From positions 3,224,001 to 3,288,000 of the forward strand of contig OZ244928.1 in the NCBI GenBank assembly GCA_965221985.1: a stretch of DNA of 64,000 nucleotides, read 5' to 3'. The DNA is from J054 sp965221985. GTDB lineage: Bacteria > Pseudomonadota > Gammaproteobacteria > Steroidobacterales > GCA-2729495. This document shows positions 1 to 7,603 of this stretch, piece by piece. Each line of letters starts with the position of its first letter. Positions within the stretch are counted from its first letter, which is position 1. A model generated the notes under the pieces. The model saw only the letters and a list, made by a program, of their open reading frames with translations. It was not told the origin of the DNA and did no database searches. The position numbers and the translations under genes are program-made.

Positions 1-186
1 GCGCCCGTTCCCGGTCAGGGACCGTCTAAAACCAACTTCCAGCTGTGTGATGACCGCGGCAATCATGATACCGGCGGTGGTATCGCGGCAGGCCGCTGGA
101 TACAAATCGCGAATACCGGACGCCCGCAAGTCTATCGCCTGCAAGCCGAAATCCAGGGCGCGAACAACCCGCTCGCAGGCTGTTGA
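1..186 (+). CDS. fimT: GspH/FimT-family minor pseudopilin, C-terminal end (5' truncated by window)
   Basis: The window opens inside a reading frame that ends at the TGA at 184-186. The 61 visible residues carry a CDDRG motif, then a GRWIQIANTGRPQVYRL stretch and a terminal Cys. This CDxRG...GR.W...GRPQV layout is typical of the C-terminal beta domain of FimT/GspH-type pseudopilins, which help prime type IV pilus assembly in the periplasm. The N-terminal prepilin signal lies outside the window. It is the first visible gene of a pilV-pilW-pilX-pilY1-pilE series on the same strand, and fimT commonly heads that operon. FimT versus FimU cannot be separated from this fragment. Confidence 0.75.
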   Translation, partial: APVPGQGPSKTNFQLCDDRGNHDTGGGIAAGRWIQIANTGRPQVYRLQAEIQGANNPLAGC

Positions 187-194
187 GCAAGACC

Positions 195-674
195 ATGTAT
201 TCATCGAATCAAAACTCGTTTACTCACCGCAACACCGGCTTCACCCTGGTCGAAGCCATGGTTGCCCTGGTTGTCCTCGCGGTCGGCATGCTGGGCATCG
301 CCGGCCTATATATTGAAGGTTTGCGCTCGGGCCAGTCTTCGGTTGCTCGTACTAACGCAGTGAACCTAGCCGGTGACATGGCCGATCGAATTCGGGCAAA
401 TCCAACGGCCACCGTGGCTTACGCCGGCGCCGGTCCCGGTACAAACATAAACCAATGCGTCAACGGCCCGAACGATTGCACCGCCGATGAACTGGCGGCC
501 GACGATTGGTTTTGGTGGAACTTGGACGTGCAAAATCGTCTGCCGCTGGGTGCCAACGCATTGATAGTGGTCACCCAGCCCACGGCTTTCACAACCAACT
601 ATGCCATTACCCTCAACTGGCCGGAGACAGGACAAACTGCGCCGTCAACTTACACGCTGACGTTTACGCAATAG
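195..674 (+). CDS. pilV: Type IV pilus minor pilin PilV
   Basis: Minor pilin of about 159 residues. A short leader ends in Gly15, followed by FTLVEAMVALVVLAVGMLGI: a class III prepilin signal with Glu at +5 and a hydrophobic helix. The downstream GQSSVARTNAVNLAGDMADR pattern is characteristic of PilV. PilD would cleave after the Gly and methylate the new N-terminus. PilV joins PilW, PilX and PilE in the PilY1-bearing priming complex at the pilus tip. I prefer the ATG at 195. An in-frame TTG at 183 overlaps the preceding stop and could be used through translational coupling. Neither has a strong Shine-Dalgarno sequence. Confidence 0.9.
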   Translation: MYSSNQNSFTHRNTGFTLVEAMVALVVLAVGMLGIAGLYIEGLRSGQSSVARTNAVNLAGDMADRIRANPTATVAYAGAGPGTNINQCVNGPNDCTADELAADDWFWWNLDVQNRLPLGANALIVVTQPTAFTTNYAITLNWPETGQTAPSTYTLTFTQ

Positions 675-688
675 TCGGATTTGAAGCT

Positions 689-1720
689 GTGAACATCTTT
701 AGAAATTCTCACCAAGAAACCACTTCCGCGCAGGCACGGCAACAAGCCGGCATGACGCTAGTGGAACTCATGATCGCGGTACTCATCGGCTCATTTGTGA
801 TGCTCGGCGCCGTTGCCATCTATTCCCAGAGCCGCTCTAACTACCGGCTTAGCGATACTGTCTCTCGATTGCAAGAGAATGCTCGGTTCGCGATATCTCA
901 TCTACAGCCCGATATTCGGTTGGCCAAATATTGGGGGCGAAATCGCGAACCCAGCTTAATCGCGGTACCGGCCGGCATATTGGTCACTTGCGATGATGGC
1001 GCTGATGCCAGCGATTGGGCCTTGCAGAACCTAGGCCAGGAACTGGCTGTCGCCGACGACGATTTCAATGGGCCAGCCCCCATAGACCCACAACCATGCG
1101 CCGCGAATACCGCAGCACGCGCGCAATCGGACATGCTCATTCTACGGCGTGCAAGCGGTCAGGTAATGCCCGTCATCCCCGGGAATATTCAGGTACTCAG
1201 CGATCTCACCACCGGGCAAGTCTTTACCGGCGCACTACCTGTGGGTTTACCGGCGACCTCTGAAGTTCGCGATGTTGTGATCAACGTCTATTATGTGGAC
1301 AACGGCTCAAATCTTAGTGTCACGCTACCTTCTCTGCGCAGAAAAACCCTGGTGAATGGCGGCATCCTGCAGGACGAGGAAATCATGGCAGGCGTTGAAA
1401 ACCTGCAAGTGCAATATGGTGTTGACACGGACAATGATCAAACCGTGGAACGCTATGTGGACGCGGATCATCCCATCGTCACGCCAACCGATCCAGGCTT
1501 TCTACCGAACGCGGAAATCATCGCGGTGCGGCTTTGGTTGCTAATGCGTAGCGATCAATTGGAGGCCGGCTATGTGGACGTTGGTCCCTACGTCACCCCC
1601 GACGTCGATGTGCTACCCATCGTGCCGGCCGGTAATGCGCCAGCGGTGGGCAACTACCCTCAAGCCTATCGTCGTCTGCAGGTTTCCAAGACTATTTTGC
1701 TAAGAAATAACCGCGGTTGA
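689..1720 (+). CDS. pilW: Type IV pilus minor pilin PilW
   Basis: Protein of 343 residues starting at GTG 689, 15 bases after pilV. The leader ends at Gly21 and is followed by MTLVELMIAVLIGSFVML, with Glu at +5, a normal prepilin cleavage and assembly signal. The SRSNYRLSDTVSRLQENARF segment after the helix is the usual PilW signature. The long C-terminal region, including VRLWLLMRS and the final RRLQVSKTILLRNNRG, fits the PilW beta domain. An open frame extends upstream to 506 inside pilV but lacks prepilin character, so the GTG start is chosen. The next gene begins within 10 bases of the stop, so the genes are probably cotranslated. Confidence 0.9.
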   Translation: MNIFRNSHQETTSAQARQQAGMTLVELMIAVLIGSFVMLGAVAIYSQSRSNYRLSDTVSRLQENARFAISHLQPDIRLAKYWGRNREPSLIAVPAGILVTCDDGADASDWALQNLGQELAVADDDFNGPAPIDPQPCAANTAARAQSDMLILRRASGQVMPVIPGNIQVLSDLTTGQVFTGALPVGLPATSEVRDVVINVYYVDNGSNLSVTLPSLRRKTLVNGGILQDEEIMAGVENLQVQYGVDTDNDQTVERYVDADHPIVTPTDPGFLPNAEIIAVRLWLLMRSDQLEAGYVDVGPYVTPDVDVLPIVPAGNAPAVGNYPQAYRRLQVSKTILLRNNRG

Positions 1721-1725
1721 AGACC

Positions 1726-2208
1726 ATGACTCGCAACTATCGCCAACAAACCAAAGAATCAGGTGCCGCACTCGTGGTGGGACTGATTCTGCTACTGGTA
1801 CTGAGCGTTTTGGCCATTTCAACTATGAACACGGCCAGCCTCGAGCTCGTGATGGCGGGTAACACGCAGTATTCCGAGAACGCCTTTCAACTCGCGGAGA
1901 CGGGCTTGGATACGAATATTCAAAACATTAACAACGGCGCGCCGCTACCACCGCCCGGCATCCCGAATTGCCCAGCGGCTGGCAGCCTGGCCGCGGCCGG
2001 CACCCCCGTTAATGTTGCAGTACTCAATGGCAGCTATAGCGTCGCCAACGGTTATTGCGGCGATACCCCAGACTTTAGCGGCGGCTCAAGCCTCGGCAAG
2101 ATTCGCCAATATCACTATCGCGCGGATTCGCAGGGTATTACCACAACCCGGGGCGCTTCTTCGCTACATCGTCAAGGATTTTATAAGCGCGGTCCCGACG
2201 GATCGTGA
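1726..2208 (+). CDS. pilX: Type IV pilus assembly protein PilX
   Basis: About 160 residues. A short basic leader ends ESG and is followed by AALVVGLILLLVLSVLAIST, the typical PilX N-terminus with no Glu at +5. The NTQYSENAFQLAETGLD segment and the C-terminal GASSLHRQGFYKRGP are recognisable PilX features. PilX is a minor pilin of the tip complex. The ATG at 1726 is preferred. A TTG at 1717 overlaps the pilW stop in the same arrangement seen at the fimT/pilV junction. A different frame stays open from 2012 to 2578, but its N-terminal half is a shadow of pilX; its real part is the next gene. Confidence 0.88.
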   Translation: MTRNYRQQTKESGAALVVGLILLLVLSVLAISTMNTASLELVMAGNTQYSENAFQLAETGLDTNIQNINNGAPLPPPGIPNCPAAGSLAAAGTPVNVAVLNGSYSVANGYCGDTPDFSGGSSLGKIRQYHYRADSQGITTTRGASSLHRQGFYKRGPDGS

Positions 2209-2227
2209 TGCTCGGGAGAAGATTGCA

Positions 2228-2578
2228 ATGCGCAAGATTATAGGCATGGCCCTTATCAACCTACTGGTACTGCCTCTGGCACTGGCTCAGACGGCCATGG
2301 TGTTTCTGGAGGATTCCTACGAACTAGACCCCGATCTGGTCAACTTACCGAGACTAGACAGCGGCCAGGTGAGCTTTCGCGAATGCAGGACCTGCGACAG
2401 CATTAGTTTGCGTGTTGATCACAATACGAACTACTACATCGGTATCAACGCACCGAGTGTGACGCGGGCCGACCTATACGAAGCCGCTAATGGCGATGAT
2501 GCTAGAGGCATCTATGTGTTTTTTGAACCGGAAAGTCAGCTGACAACCCGCATTGTACTCAGCACGGGCGGGCAATAG
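2228..2578 (+). CDS. Small exported protein of unknown function in the minor pilin operon
   Basis: A 116-residue product starting at ATG 2228, preceded by a GGGAGAAG Shine-Dalgarno-like sequence. The first 20 or so residues form a signal peptide (basic MRK, hydrophobic core, ALAQ cleavage site). The mature part is acidic at first (EDSYELDPDLVNLP), contains two cysteines in the motif RECRTC near residue 55, and looks beta-rich. It lies between pilX (19 bases upstream) and pilY1 (24 bases downstream), so cotranscription is very likely. I do not recognise a family. The position suggests a periplasmic accessory of the PilY1 tip complex, but that is inference. It is not an obvious PilY2. Confidence 0.7.
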   Translation: MRKIIGMALINLLVLPLALAQTAMVFLEDSYELDPDLVNLPRLDSGQVSFRECRTCDSISLRVDHNTNYYIGINAPSVTRADLYEAANGDDARGIYVFFEPESQLTTRIVLSTGGQ

Positions 2579-2602
2579 GGCACAGCCGCCAAGGACCAAG
2601 CT

Positions 2603-5600
2603 ATGAACAAGATACGTACTTACATTATTCCGCTTGCGATGGGTACCTGCCTGGCCATGATGTCGGCCGGGCCAGTTGTGGCAGACGACACCGAACTGTT
2701 CTTCTCCAAGCCAGCACCGTCCAACAGCACGCAACCCAATATCCTATTCATTCTCGACACCTCGGGAAGTATGGGTACAACACTACTGACGAGAGAACCC
2801 TGGGATCCGACGCAAACCTATACCGGCTGCTATGACTCCAACGCCATCTACTATTCAGGCGGCACCAAGCCAGACTGCACAAGCCTGAAATCCTTCCCAA
2901 AAAGTGTGAACCATTGCGAAGCTTCTTGGTCGGCTCTCGATGGCCTCGGCCAATACCGGGACGAATTTTCGGCCTGGCGCCAAGATCTGCAGCAATGGGA
3001 GAATCTTAGCGTTACGGATCCCAATCGACCCACGGAGTGCCAAGCCGACTACGGCAGCCACGGCGACGGCAGTAGCAATCTCGACGTGTATCCGGCCAAT
3101 GGCAGCCAAGGCCCCTGGCATGATGACACGAGCGCCTATGCGGCATTCACCACCACCCATGTCGTGTTCGACGGCAACTGGCTGAATTGGAGCGAAACCG
3201 CCCCGTCAGTGTCTAAAACACGTATTGAAGTGGTGAAGGAAGCAGCGCTACAACTCGCCGACAACTTTCAGAATATCAATATTGGCTTGCAGCGTTTCAA
3301 CTACGACGAGGGCGGCGGCATTATTGATGCGATTGAAGACATTAATACCGGTCGCGCGGACTTTAAGGCCAAAGTCTCTGCCACGGTGGCGGATGGCAAT
3401 ACGCCTTTGTCTGAGGTCCTTTATGAAGCCGGCCTATACTTTGCCGGTGGCACGGTCGACTACGGCAACATTGCCGATCCCGATCCCAGCGCGCCGGAAA
3501 CACGCGTCGGTGGCACAGGGACGTCCAACACTTATCTTTCGCCGATTACCATCGATTGCCAGAAAAACTACATCATCTTCCTAACCGACGGTGAACCGAC
3601 GCAAGATAGCAGCGCTGATGCAAAAATCGCGGCCTTACCGGGCTTCGATACGCTTGTTGGTAGTAGCTGTGATGGTTCAGGCGTCGGGCATTGCCTGGAT
3701 GACATGGCAGAATATCTCAACAAGGCGGATCTTAGCCCATTGCCTGGGCGGCAATGGGTTTCCACCTATACCGTAGGCTTTCTTGCCGACTTCCCCCTAC
3801 TGCTAAGCACGGCACAACGCGGTGGCGGACAATATCGCACAGCAGATGACGCTGCTTCACTAATTAGCGTGCTGTCTGAGATTTTCCAGGATATTTCCGG
3901 TGACGCTACCACCTTCACTGCCCCGGCCGTACCAGTAAACGCATTCAACCGGACGACCAATCTGCAGGACGTCTTCATTTCCATGTTCAAGCCGGCGCCC
4001 AATGTGCATTGGCCGGGTAACGTGAAAAAATACCGGCTTGTTGGCGGCCAACTAGTCGGACAAGATACTCAACCCGCCGTCGACACGGCAACGGGTTTCG
4101 TTAAGCCGGACGCTTTCAGTTACTGGTCAGACGCCGTCGACGGAAATAACGTGGTTTTAGGGGGCGCGGCCCATGAGATTCCAGATCATACCCTGCGTAA
4201 TCTCTACACGAATGTAAGCGGGCCTTTGCTGACCGACCCCGACAACAGCATAGAAACCGGTAATGCGGTAATTACTGCAGCCATGCTGGGTTCACCGGCC
4301 GGTGATCGCAACATAGTGATTAACCATGCCCGCGGACTCGACGTGTTCGATGAAGACGACGACGGTGATAAAACCGACACGCGCCATGTTATGGGTGATC
4401 CCTTGCACTCTGGGCCGGTTACCGTCATTTACGGCGGCACCGCGGCAAACCCGGATACTGTGTTGTTTACCGCCACCAATGATGGCTTCGTCCACGCGAT
4501 TAATGCGAGTGACGGTAGCGAGCTTTGGGCCTTTGTGCCGCAACAACAGCTAAGCCGGATGCACGCACTCTATGTGAACGATCTCGCCGCGCAAAAGCAG
4601 TATGGTGTCGATGGTGAAATCGCAGTTTATATTCGCAACGATGACAAGATCCCGGGTATTGATCCCACGGTTGAAGACGTCATATTGCTTTTCGGCATGC
4701 GGCGTGGCGGCAATGCTGTGTTCGCGCTGAATGTCACGGATAGAACGAACCCGCAACTAGAGTGGGTGGTTGACGCCAATACACCCGGCTTTGAGAATAT
4801 GGGCCAATCTTGGTCCACACCCAAGGTTGCCAAAGTGAATATAGGTGGCAACGAAACAACCGTCGCGGTATTTGGCGGGGGTTATGATCCAATTCAAGAT
4901 GGCCCGGCTTATCGTGTCGATACGCGCGGTAATTCTATCTACATGGTAAATCTTGAACCGGGCACCAACGCGGGCAATCTCGAGTGGAGCGCAGGACACC
5001 CAACCGTCGGGTCAGCCAACTACGATGTAACGTTTAGCCAGATGCAGCATTCGATTCCAGCTGGCATTAACGTGATTGATATCACGCAAGACGGACTGGC
5101 CGACCGAATGTATGTCGGCGACATGGGTGGTCGGGTTTGGCGATTCGATATTGTCAATGGAAACCCGGCTGGCACCCTAGTCGAAGGCGGCGTACTCGCC
5201 TCACTGGGCGCTGCTGACCTTGGCGCGAGCCCACCTGCTAGCCAGGTTCGGCGTTTCTACGCCACGCCAGACATTGTGCCGGTGGTCTACCAGGACGTCG
5301 GCGAGGAAAAAATGTTTCTGACGGTCAATTTAGGTTCTGGATATCGCGCACACCCGCTCAATAGCACCATTGAAGACGAGTTCTTTTCGATTCGTGACTT
5401 TAATGTGTTCGGTGTTGTTGCGACGGCCGACTACGGACTGCCCGTCTATCGCAACGATTTGATCGATATCACCGATCTCGGCACGCCGGGCGACCCAGCC
5501 GACCCCGAACCGGTGGTACTTCCCACGGATCCCGGCTGGCGGCTGAGCATGCAAGGGCCCGGAGAAAAAATTCTCTCGGAGGCTTTCGCCTTCGACAACG

Positions 5601-5920
5601 AAGTATTCTTCGTGTCCTTCTCTCCGCAGGGTACTAGCAGTAGCTGCAGCGCGACTACCGGAAAAAATCGACTCTACCGGGTCAGCGTTTTCAACGGCTT
5701 CCCCGTGCGCAACCTAGATGGCAGCCCAGCGGGCGATGATCTGACCGAGACAGATCGATATATCAACCTCGAGCAGGGTGGCATTGCGCCCGAGCCGACC
5801 TTCTTGTTCCCAGAAGATCTAGGGGGTAAGCCCATTATCTGTATTGGCCTAGAGTGCCAGCCGCCCGGCTTCGACCCGGATGCCGTGCGCACCTACTGGA
5901 TACAGGATGAGGCACGCTAA
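2603..5920 (+). CDS. pilY1: PilY1 pilus tip adhesin/assembly protein
   Basis: Protein of 1105 residues with a signal peptide cleaved near residue 27. A von Willebrand A-like segment follows, with the MIDAS motif DTSGS at 52-56 inside ILFILDTSGSMG. The C-terminal half is the PilY1 beta-propeller, with GDPLHSGPV, ATNDGFVHA and the calcium-loop region DGLADRMYVGDMGGRVWRFD. An additional acidic stretch, DEDDDGDKTD, near residue 575 may also bind a divalent ion. In known systems PilY1 sits at the pilus tip, is needed for pilus biogenesis and mediates adhesion or surface sensing. The length is normal for the family. ATG 2603 is 24 bases after the upstream small gene, and pilE follows after 3 bases. 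Confidence 0.93.
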   Translation: MNKIRTYIIPLAMGTCLAMMSAGPVVADDTELFFSKPAPSNSTQPNILFILDTSGSMGTTLLTREPWDPTQTYTGCYDSNAIYYSGGTKPDCTSLKSFPKSVNHCEASWSALDGLGQYRDEFSAWRQDLQQWENLSVTDPNRPTECQADYGSHGDGSSNLDVYPANGSQGPWHDDTSAYAAFTTTHVVFDGNWLNWSETAPSVSKTRIEVVKEAALQLADNFQNINIGLQRFNYDEGGGIIDAIEDINTGRADFKAKVSATVADGNTPLSEVLYEAGLYFAGGTVDYGNIADPDPSAPETRVGGTGTSNTYLSPITIDCQKNYIIFLTDGEPTQDSSADAKIAALPGFDTLVGSSCDGSGVGHCLDDMAEYLNKADLSPLPGRQWVSTYTVGFLADFPLLLSTAQRGGGQYRTADDAASLISVLSEIFQDISGDATTFTAPAVPVNAFNRTTNLQDVFISMFKPAPNVHWPGNVKKYRLVGGQLVGQDTQPAVDTATGFVKPDAFSYWSDAVDGNNVVLGGAAHEIPDHTLRNLYTNVSGPLLTDPDNSIETGNAVITAAMLGSPAGDRNIVINHARGLDVFDEDDDGDKTDTRHVMGDPLHSGPVTVIYGGTAANPDTVLFTATNDGFVHAINASDGSELWAFVPQQQLSRMHALYVNDLAAQKQYGVDGEIAVYIRNDDKIPGIDPTVEDVILLFGMRRGGNAVFALNVTDRTNPQLEWVVDANTPGFENMGQSWSTPKVAKVNIGGNETTVAVFGGGYDPIQDGPAYRVDTRGNSIYMVNLEPGTNAGNLEWSAGHPTVGSANYDVTFSQMQHSIPAGINVIDITQDGLADRMYVGDMGGRVWRFDIVNGNPAGTLVEGGVLASLGAADLGASPPASQVRRFYATPDIVPVVYQDVGEEKMFLTVNLGSGYRAHPLNSTIEDEFFSIRDFNVFGVVATADYGLPVYRNDLIDITDLGTPGDPADPEPVVLPTDPGWRLSMQGPGEKILSEAFAFDNEVFFVSFSPQGTSSSCSATTGKNRLYRVSVFNGFPVRNLDGSPAGDDLTETDRYINLEQGGIAPEPTFLFPEDLGGKPIICIGLECQPPGFDPDAVRTYWIQDEAR

Positions 5921-5923
5921 GCC

Positions 5924-6397
5924 ATGAAATATAGAACTGCACAGGTAAAGGGCCGGGTTAGCGGTTTTACGCTGATCGAACTCATGATCACAGTGGTCAT
6001 TGCGAGCGTCCTGATCGCGGTGGCGATCCCCAGCTATCGAACCTATGTTCAGCGCACCAATCGTGCGGATGCCAAAACTGCCTTGTTGAGTCTATCCGCG
6101 GCACAGGAACGCTTCTATTTACAAAACGGTACCTACGCGACCCAAGCTCAACTCGGCCTAGCCCCGCCCGCTGGGCTAGGCTTCACCAGCGGAACCAGTG
6201 AACGAGGTTACTACCTGTTGACTATTGCCAATGCCGATGCGGCCAGGTTCACCATCGTTGCATCAGCCGATCCGGCAGAAAGGCAAAATGACGACCATGA
6301 GTGCCAAAGTTTCCGCGTCGATGAAAGCGGCCGGCGGGAAGCGGCCGACGGCGGGGGCAGCTATACCCAGGCGAGCACTGATCGCTGCTGGTCATAA
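5924..6397 (+). CDS. pilE: Type IV minor pilin PilE
   Basis: Protein of 157 residues. A 14-residue leader ends in Gly14, followed by FTLIELMITVVIASVLIAVA, with Glu at +5. The sequence after the helix (SYRTYVQRTNRADAKTALLS, then QERFYLQNGTYA) is the common PilE minor-pilin pattern. The C-terminal domain has two cysteines (HECQSF and the terminal DRCWS) that probably form the usual disulfide loop. It is the last gene of the operon, 3 bases after pilY1. It could be mistaken for a major pilin, but its position after pilY1 marks it as the minor pilin. Confidence 0.9.
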   Translation: MKYRTAQVKGRVSGFTLIELMITVVIASVLIAVAIPSYRTYVQRTNRADAKTALLSLSAAQERFYLQNGTYATQAQLGLAPPAGLGFTSGTSERGYYLLTIANADAARFTIVASADPAERQNDDHECQSFRVDESGRREAADGGGSYTQASTDRCWS

Positions 6398-6481
6398 CGG
6401 AGTCGAGGGGCCGCCAGCCCGAATACTGGCTGAGGCATACCACCGGCTTGACTAGCGCCTTAATCAAGCGCCTCGATCTCC

Positions 6482-7288
6482 CTAGACCAACTCGATGGTC
6501 GCCGGATCAAAGTCCGGCTCGGGATAACGCATCTTCAAGCCTTCTAATAGGCTAACTATTACGTGGGCGATGAGCAGATTCCGATACCATCGGCGCTCGG
6601 CCGGAATCACATACCAAGGCGCTGCATCCGTCGAGCAACGCGAAAGACAATCTTCATAGGCCTGCCGATACTCTGCCCAACGTGCGCGCTCGGCAATATC
6701 ATTTGGATTAAATTTCCAAAGTTTATCCGGGCGATCCAAGCGACGTTGCAATCGTTGGCCTTGATACTCCTTGCTAATGTGCAAATAGAACTTGACGATC
6801 AGCATACCTTCATCAGCTAGCTGCTGCTCGAAATTATTAATATGCTCAAAGCGTCGCCGCCAAATTGATTCATCCACCAAGTTTTTTACCCGCACCACCA
6901 GCAAGTCTTCATAGTGCGACCGGTTGAAGACTCCAATGTAGCCCTTCTCAGGTACCTTTTGGTGAATTCGCCACAGGTAGTCATGGCTTAGTTCTAGTTT
7001 CGACGGCGCCTTGAAACTATGCACGCGGCAACCCTGTGGGTTGATGGGCCCGAATACCGATTTGATGGTGCTGTCCTTACCGGCTGCGTCCATGGCTTGC
7101 AATATCACCAACAGACCCCGGTGATGAGTGACGTACAGCAGCTCTTGAAGTTCAGCCATGCGCTTGGACAAGCGCTTGAATTCCTTGCGGCCACGGCTCT
7201 TGTCCAAACCACCGTCTTCCTTGGATAGCCGTGACCCGAGATCTACTTTCGACCCAGGAGTCACACGGTACTTTTCAAGCTCAATCAT
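6482..7288 (-). CDS. ppk2: Polyphosphate kinase 2 family (polyphosphate:nucleotide phosphotransferase)
   Basis: Cytoplasmic enzyme of 268 residues that transfers phosphate between polyphosphate and nucleoside mono- or diphosphates. The Walker A-like loop MDAAGKDST lies at residues 66-74. It is followed by GCRVHSFKAPS and a Walker B-like segment GYIGVFNRSHYED (residues 116-128) holding the conserved Asp. The basic lid region EYQGQRLQRRLDRPDKLWKF and the C-terminal PWYVIPAERRWYRN fit single-domain PPK2 proteins. The subclass (ADP, GDP or AMP preference) cannot be set by eye. The gene is transcribed away from creD and converges on the pilus operon. Confidence 0.92.
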   Translation of the reverse strand: MIELEKYRVTPGSKVDLGSRLSKEDGGLDKSRGRKEFKRLSKRMAELQELLYVTHHRGLLVILQAMDAAGKDSTIKSVFGPINPQGCRVHSFKAPSKLELSHDYLWRIHQKVPEKGYIGVFNRSHYEDLLVVRVKNLVDESIWRRRFEHINNFEQQLADEGMLIVKFYLHISKEYQGQRLQRRLDRPDKLWKFNPNDIAERARWAEYRQAYEDCLSRCSTDAAPWYVIPAERRWYRNLLIAHVIVSLLEGLKMRYPEPDFDPATIELV

Positions 7289-7403
7289 GCAATCCTTCTC
7301 CTGCCCTTGCCGCGGATTTACCTTAATCGATAGCCACGCGAAGACAACGATAGGCCATGAGCAAATCTCGCGATTATATTGCTACGCGAATACATGAATG
7401 TCC

Positions 7404-7425
7404 ATTGATGATAGTAAACATCAAT
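7404..7425. promoter_or_regulatory. Perfect 7-bp dyad in the ppk2/creD divergent intergenic region
   Basis: ATTGATG, 8 bases, then CATCAAT, a perfect inverted repeat about 115 bases upstream of ppk2 and 195 bases upstream of creD. It lies in the AT-rich part of the 311-base intergenic stretch 7289-7599, where both promoters should be. It could be an operator for a dimeric regulator. The spacing does not match an FNR box, and no regulator is assigned. Apart from this dyad and a short frame before creD I see nothing else in the gap. Confidence 0.35.
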
Positions 7426-7513
7426 TTGGGGATAAATTGCTGACAGCCCGCAATTTTCTCATTAACAATTCTTCATCTCGCCGACATCTAGGCTTTAGGC
7501 GCAGGGCCATAAG

Positions 7514-7603
7514 ATGAAACATCAAGACTCAGAAAAGGCATTCAGCCAAAACCGACACCACTCAAGCGATATCGATTACAGTCAACAATCCATCGGCAGA
7601 TGA
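7514..7603 (+). CDS. Possible 29-residue leader ORF overlapping the creD start
   Basis: An ATG at 7514 opens a 29-codon frame whose TGA at 7601-7603 overlaps the creD ATG at 7600 (ATGA). The peptide is polar (MKHQDSEKAFSQ at its N-terminus, then several His, Ser and Gln) with no signal or known motif. The exact ATGA overlap is the pattern used for translational coupling elsewhere in this window (21843, 40092, 41207), which is the main reason to list it. It may be chance. A weak CAGGG lies about 8 bases upstream. Confidence 0.3.
   Translation: MKHQDSEKAFSQNRHHSSDIDYSQQSIGR

Noticed and set aside
506..688. N-terminal extension of pilW
   Set aside because: Overlaps pilV and would bury the prepilin leader; the GTG at 689 gives a normal PilW.
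2012..2227. Upstream part of the frame that contains the small exported protein
   Set aside because: It overlaps pilX out of frame; the signal peptide and Shine-Dalgarno sequence place the real start at 2228.
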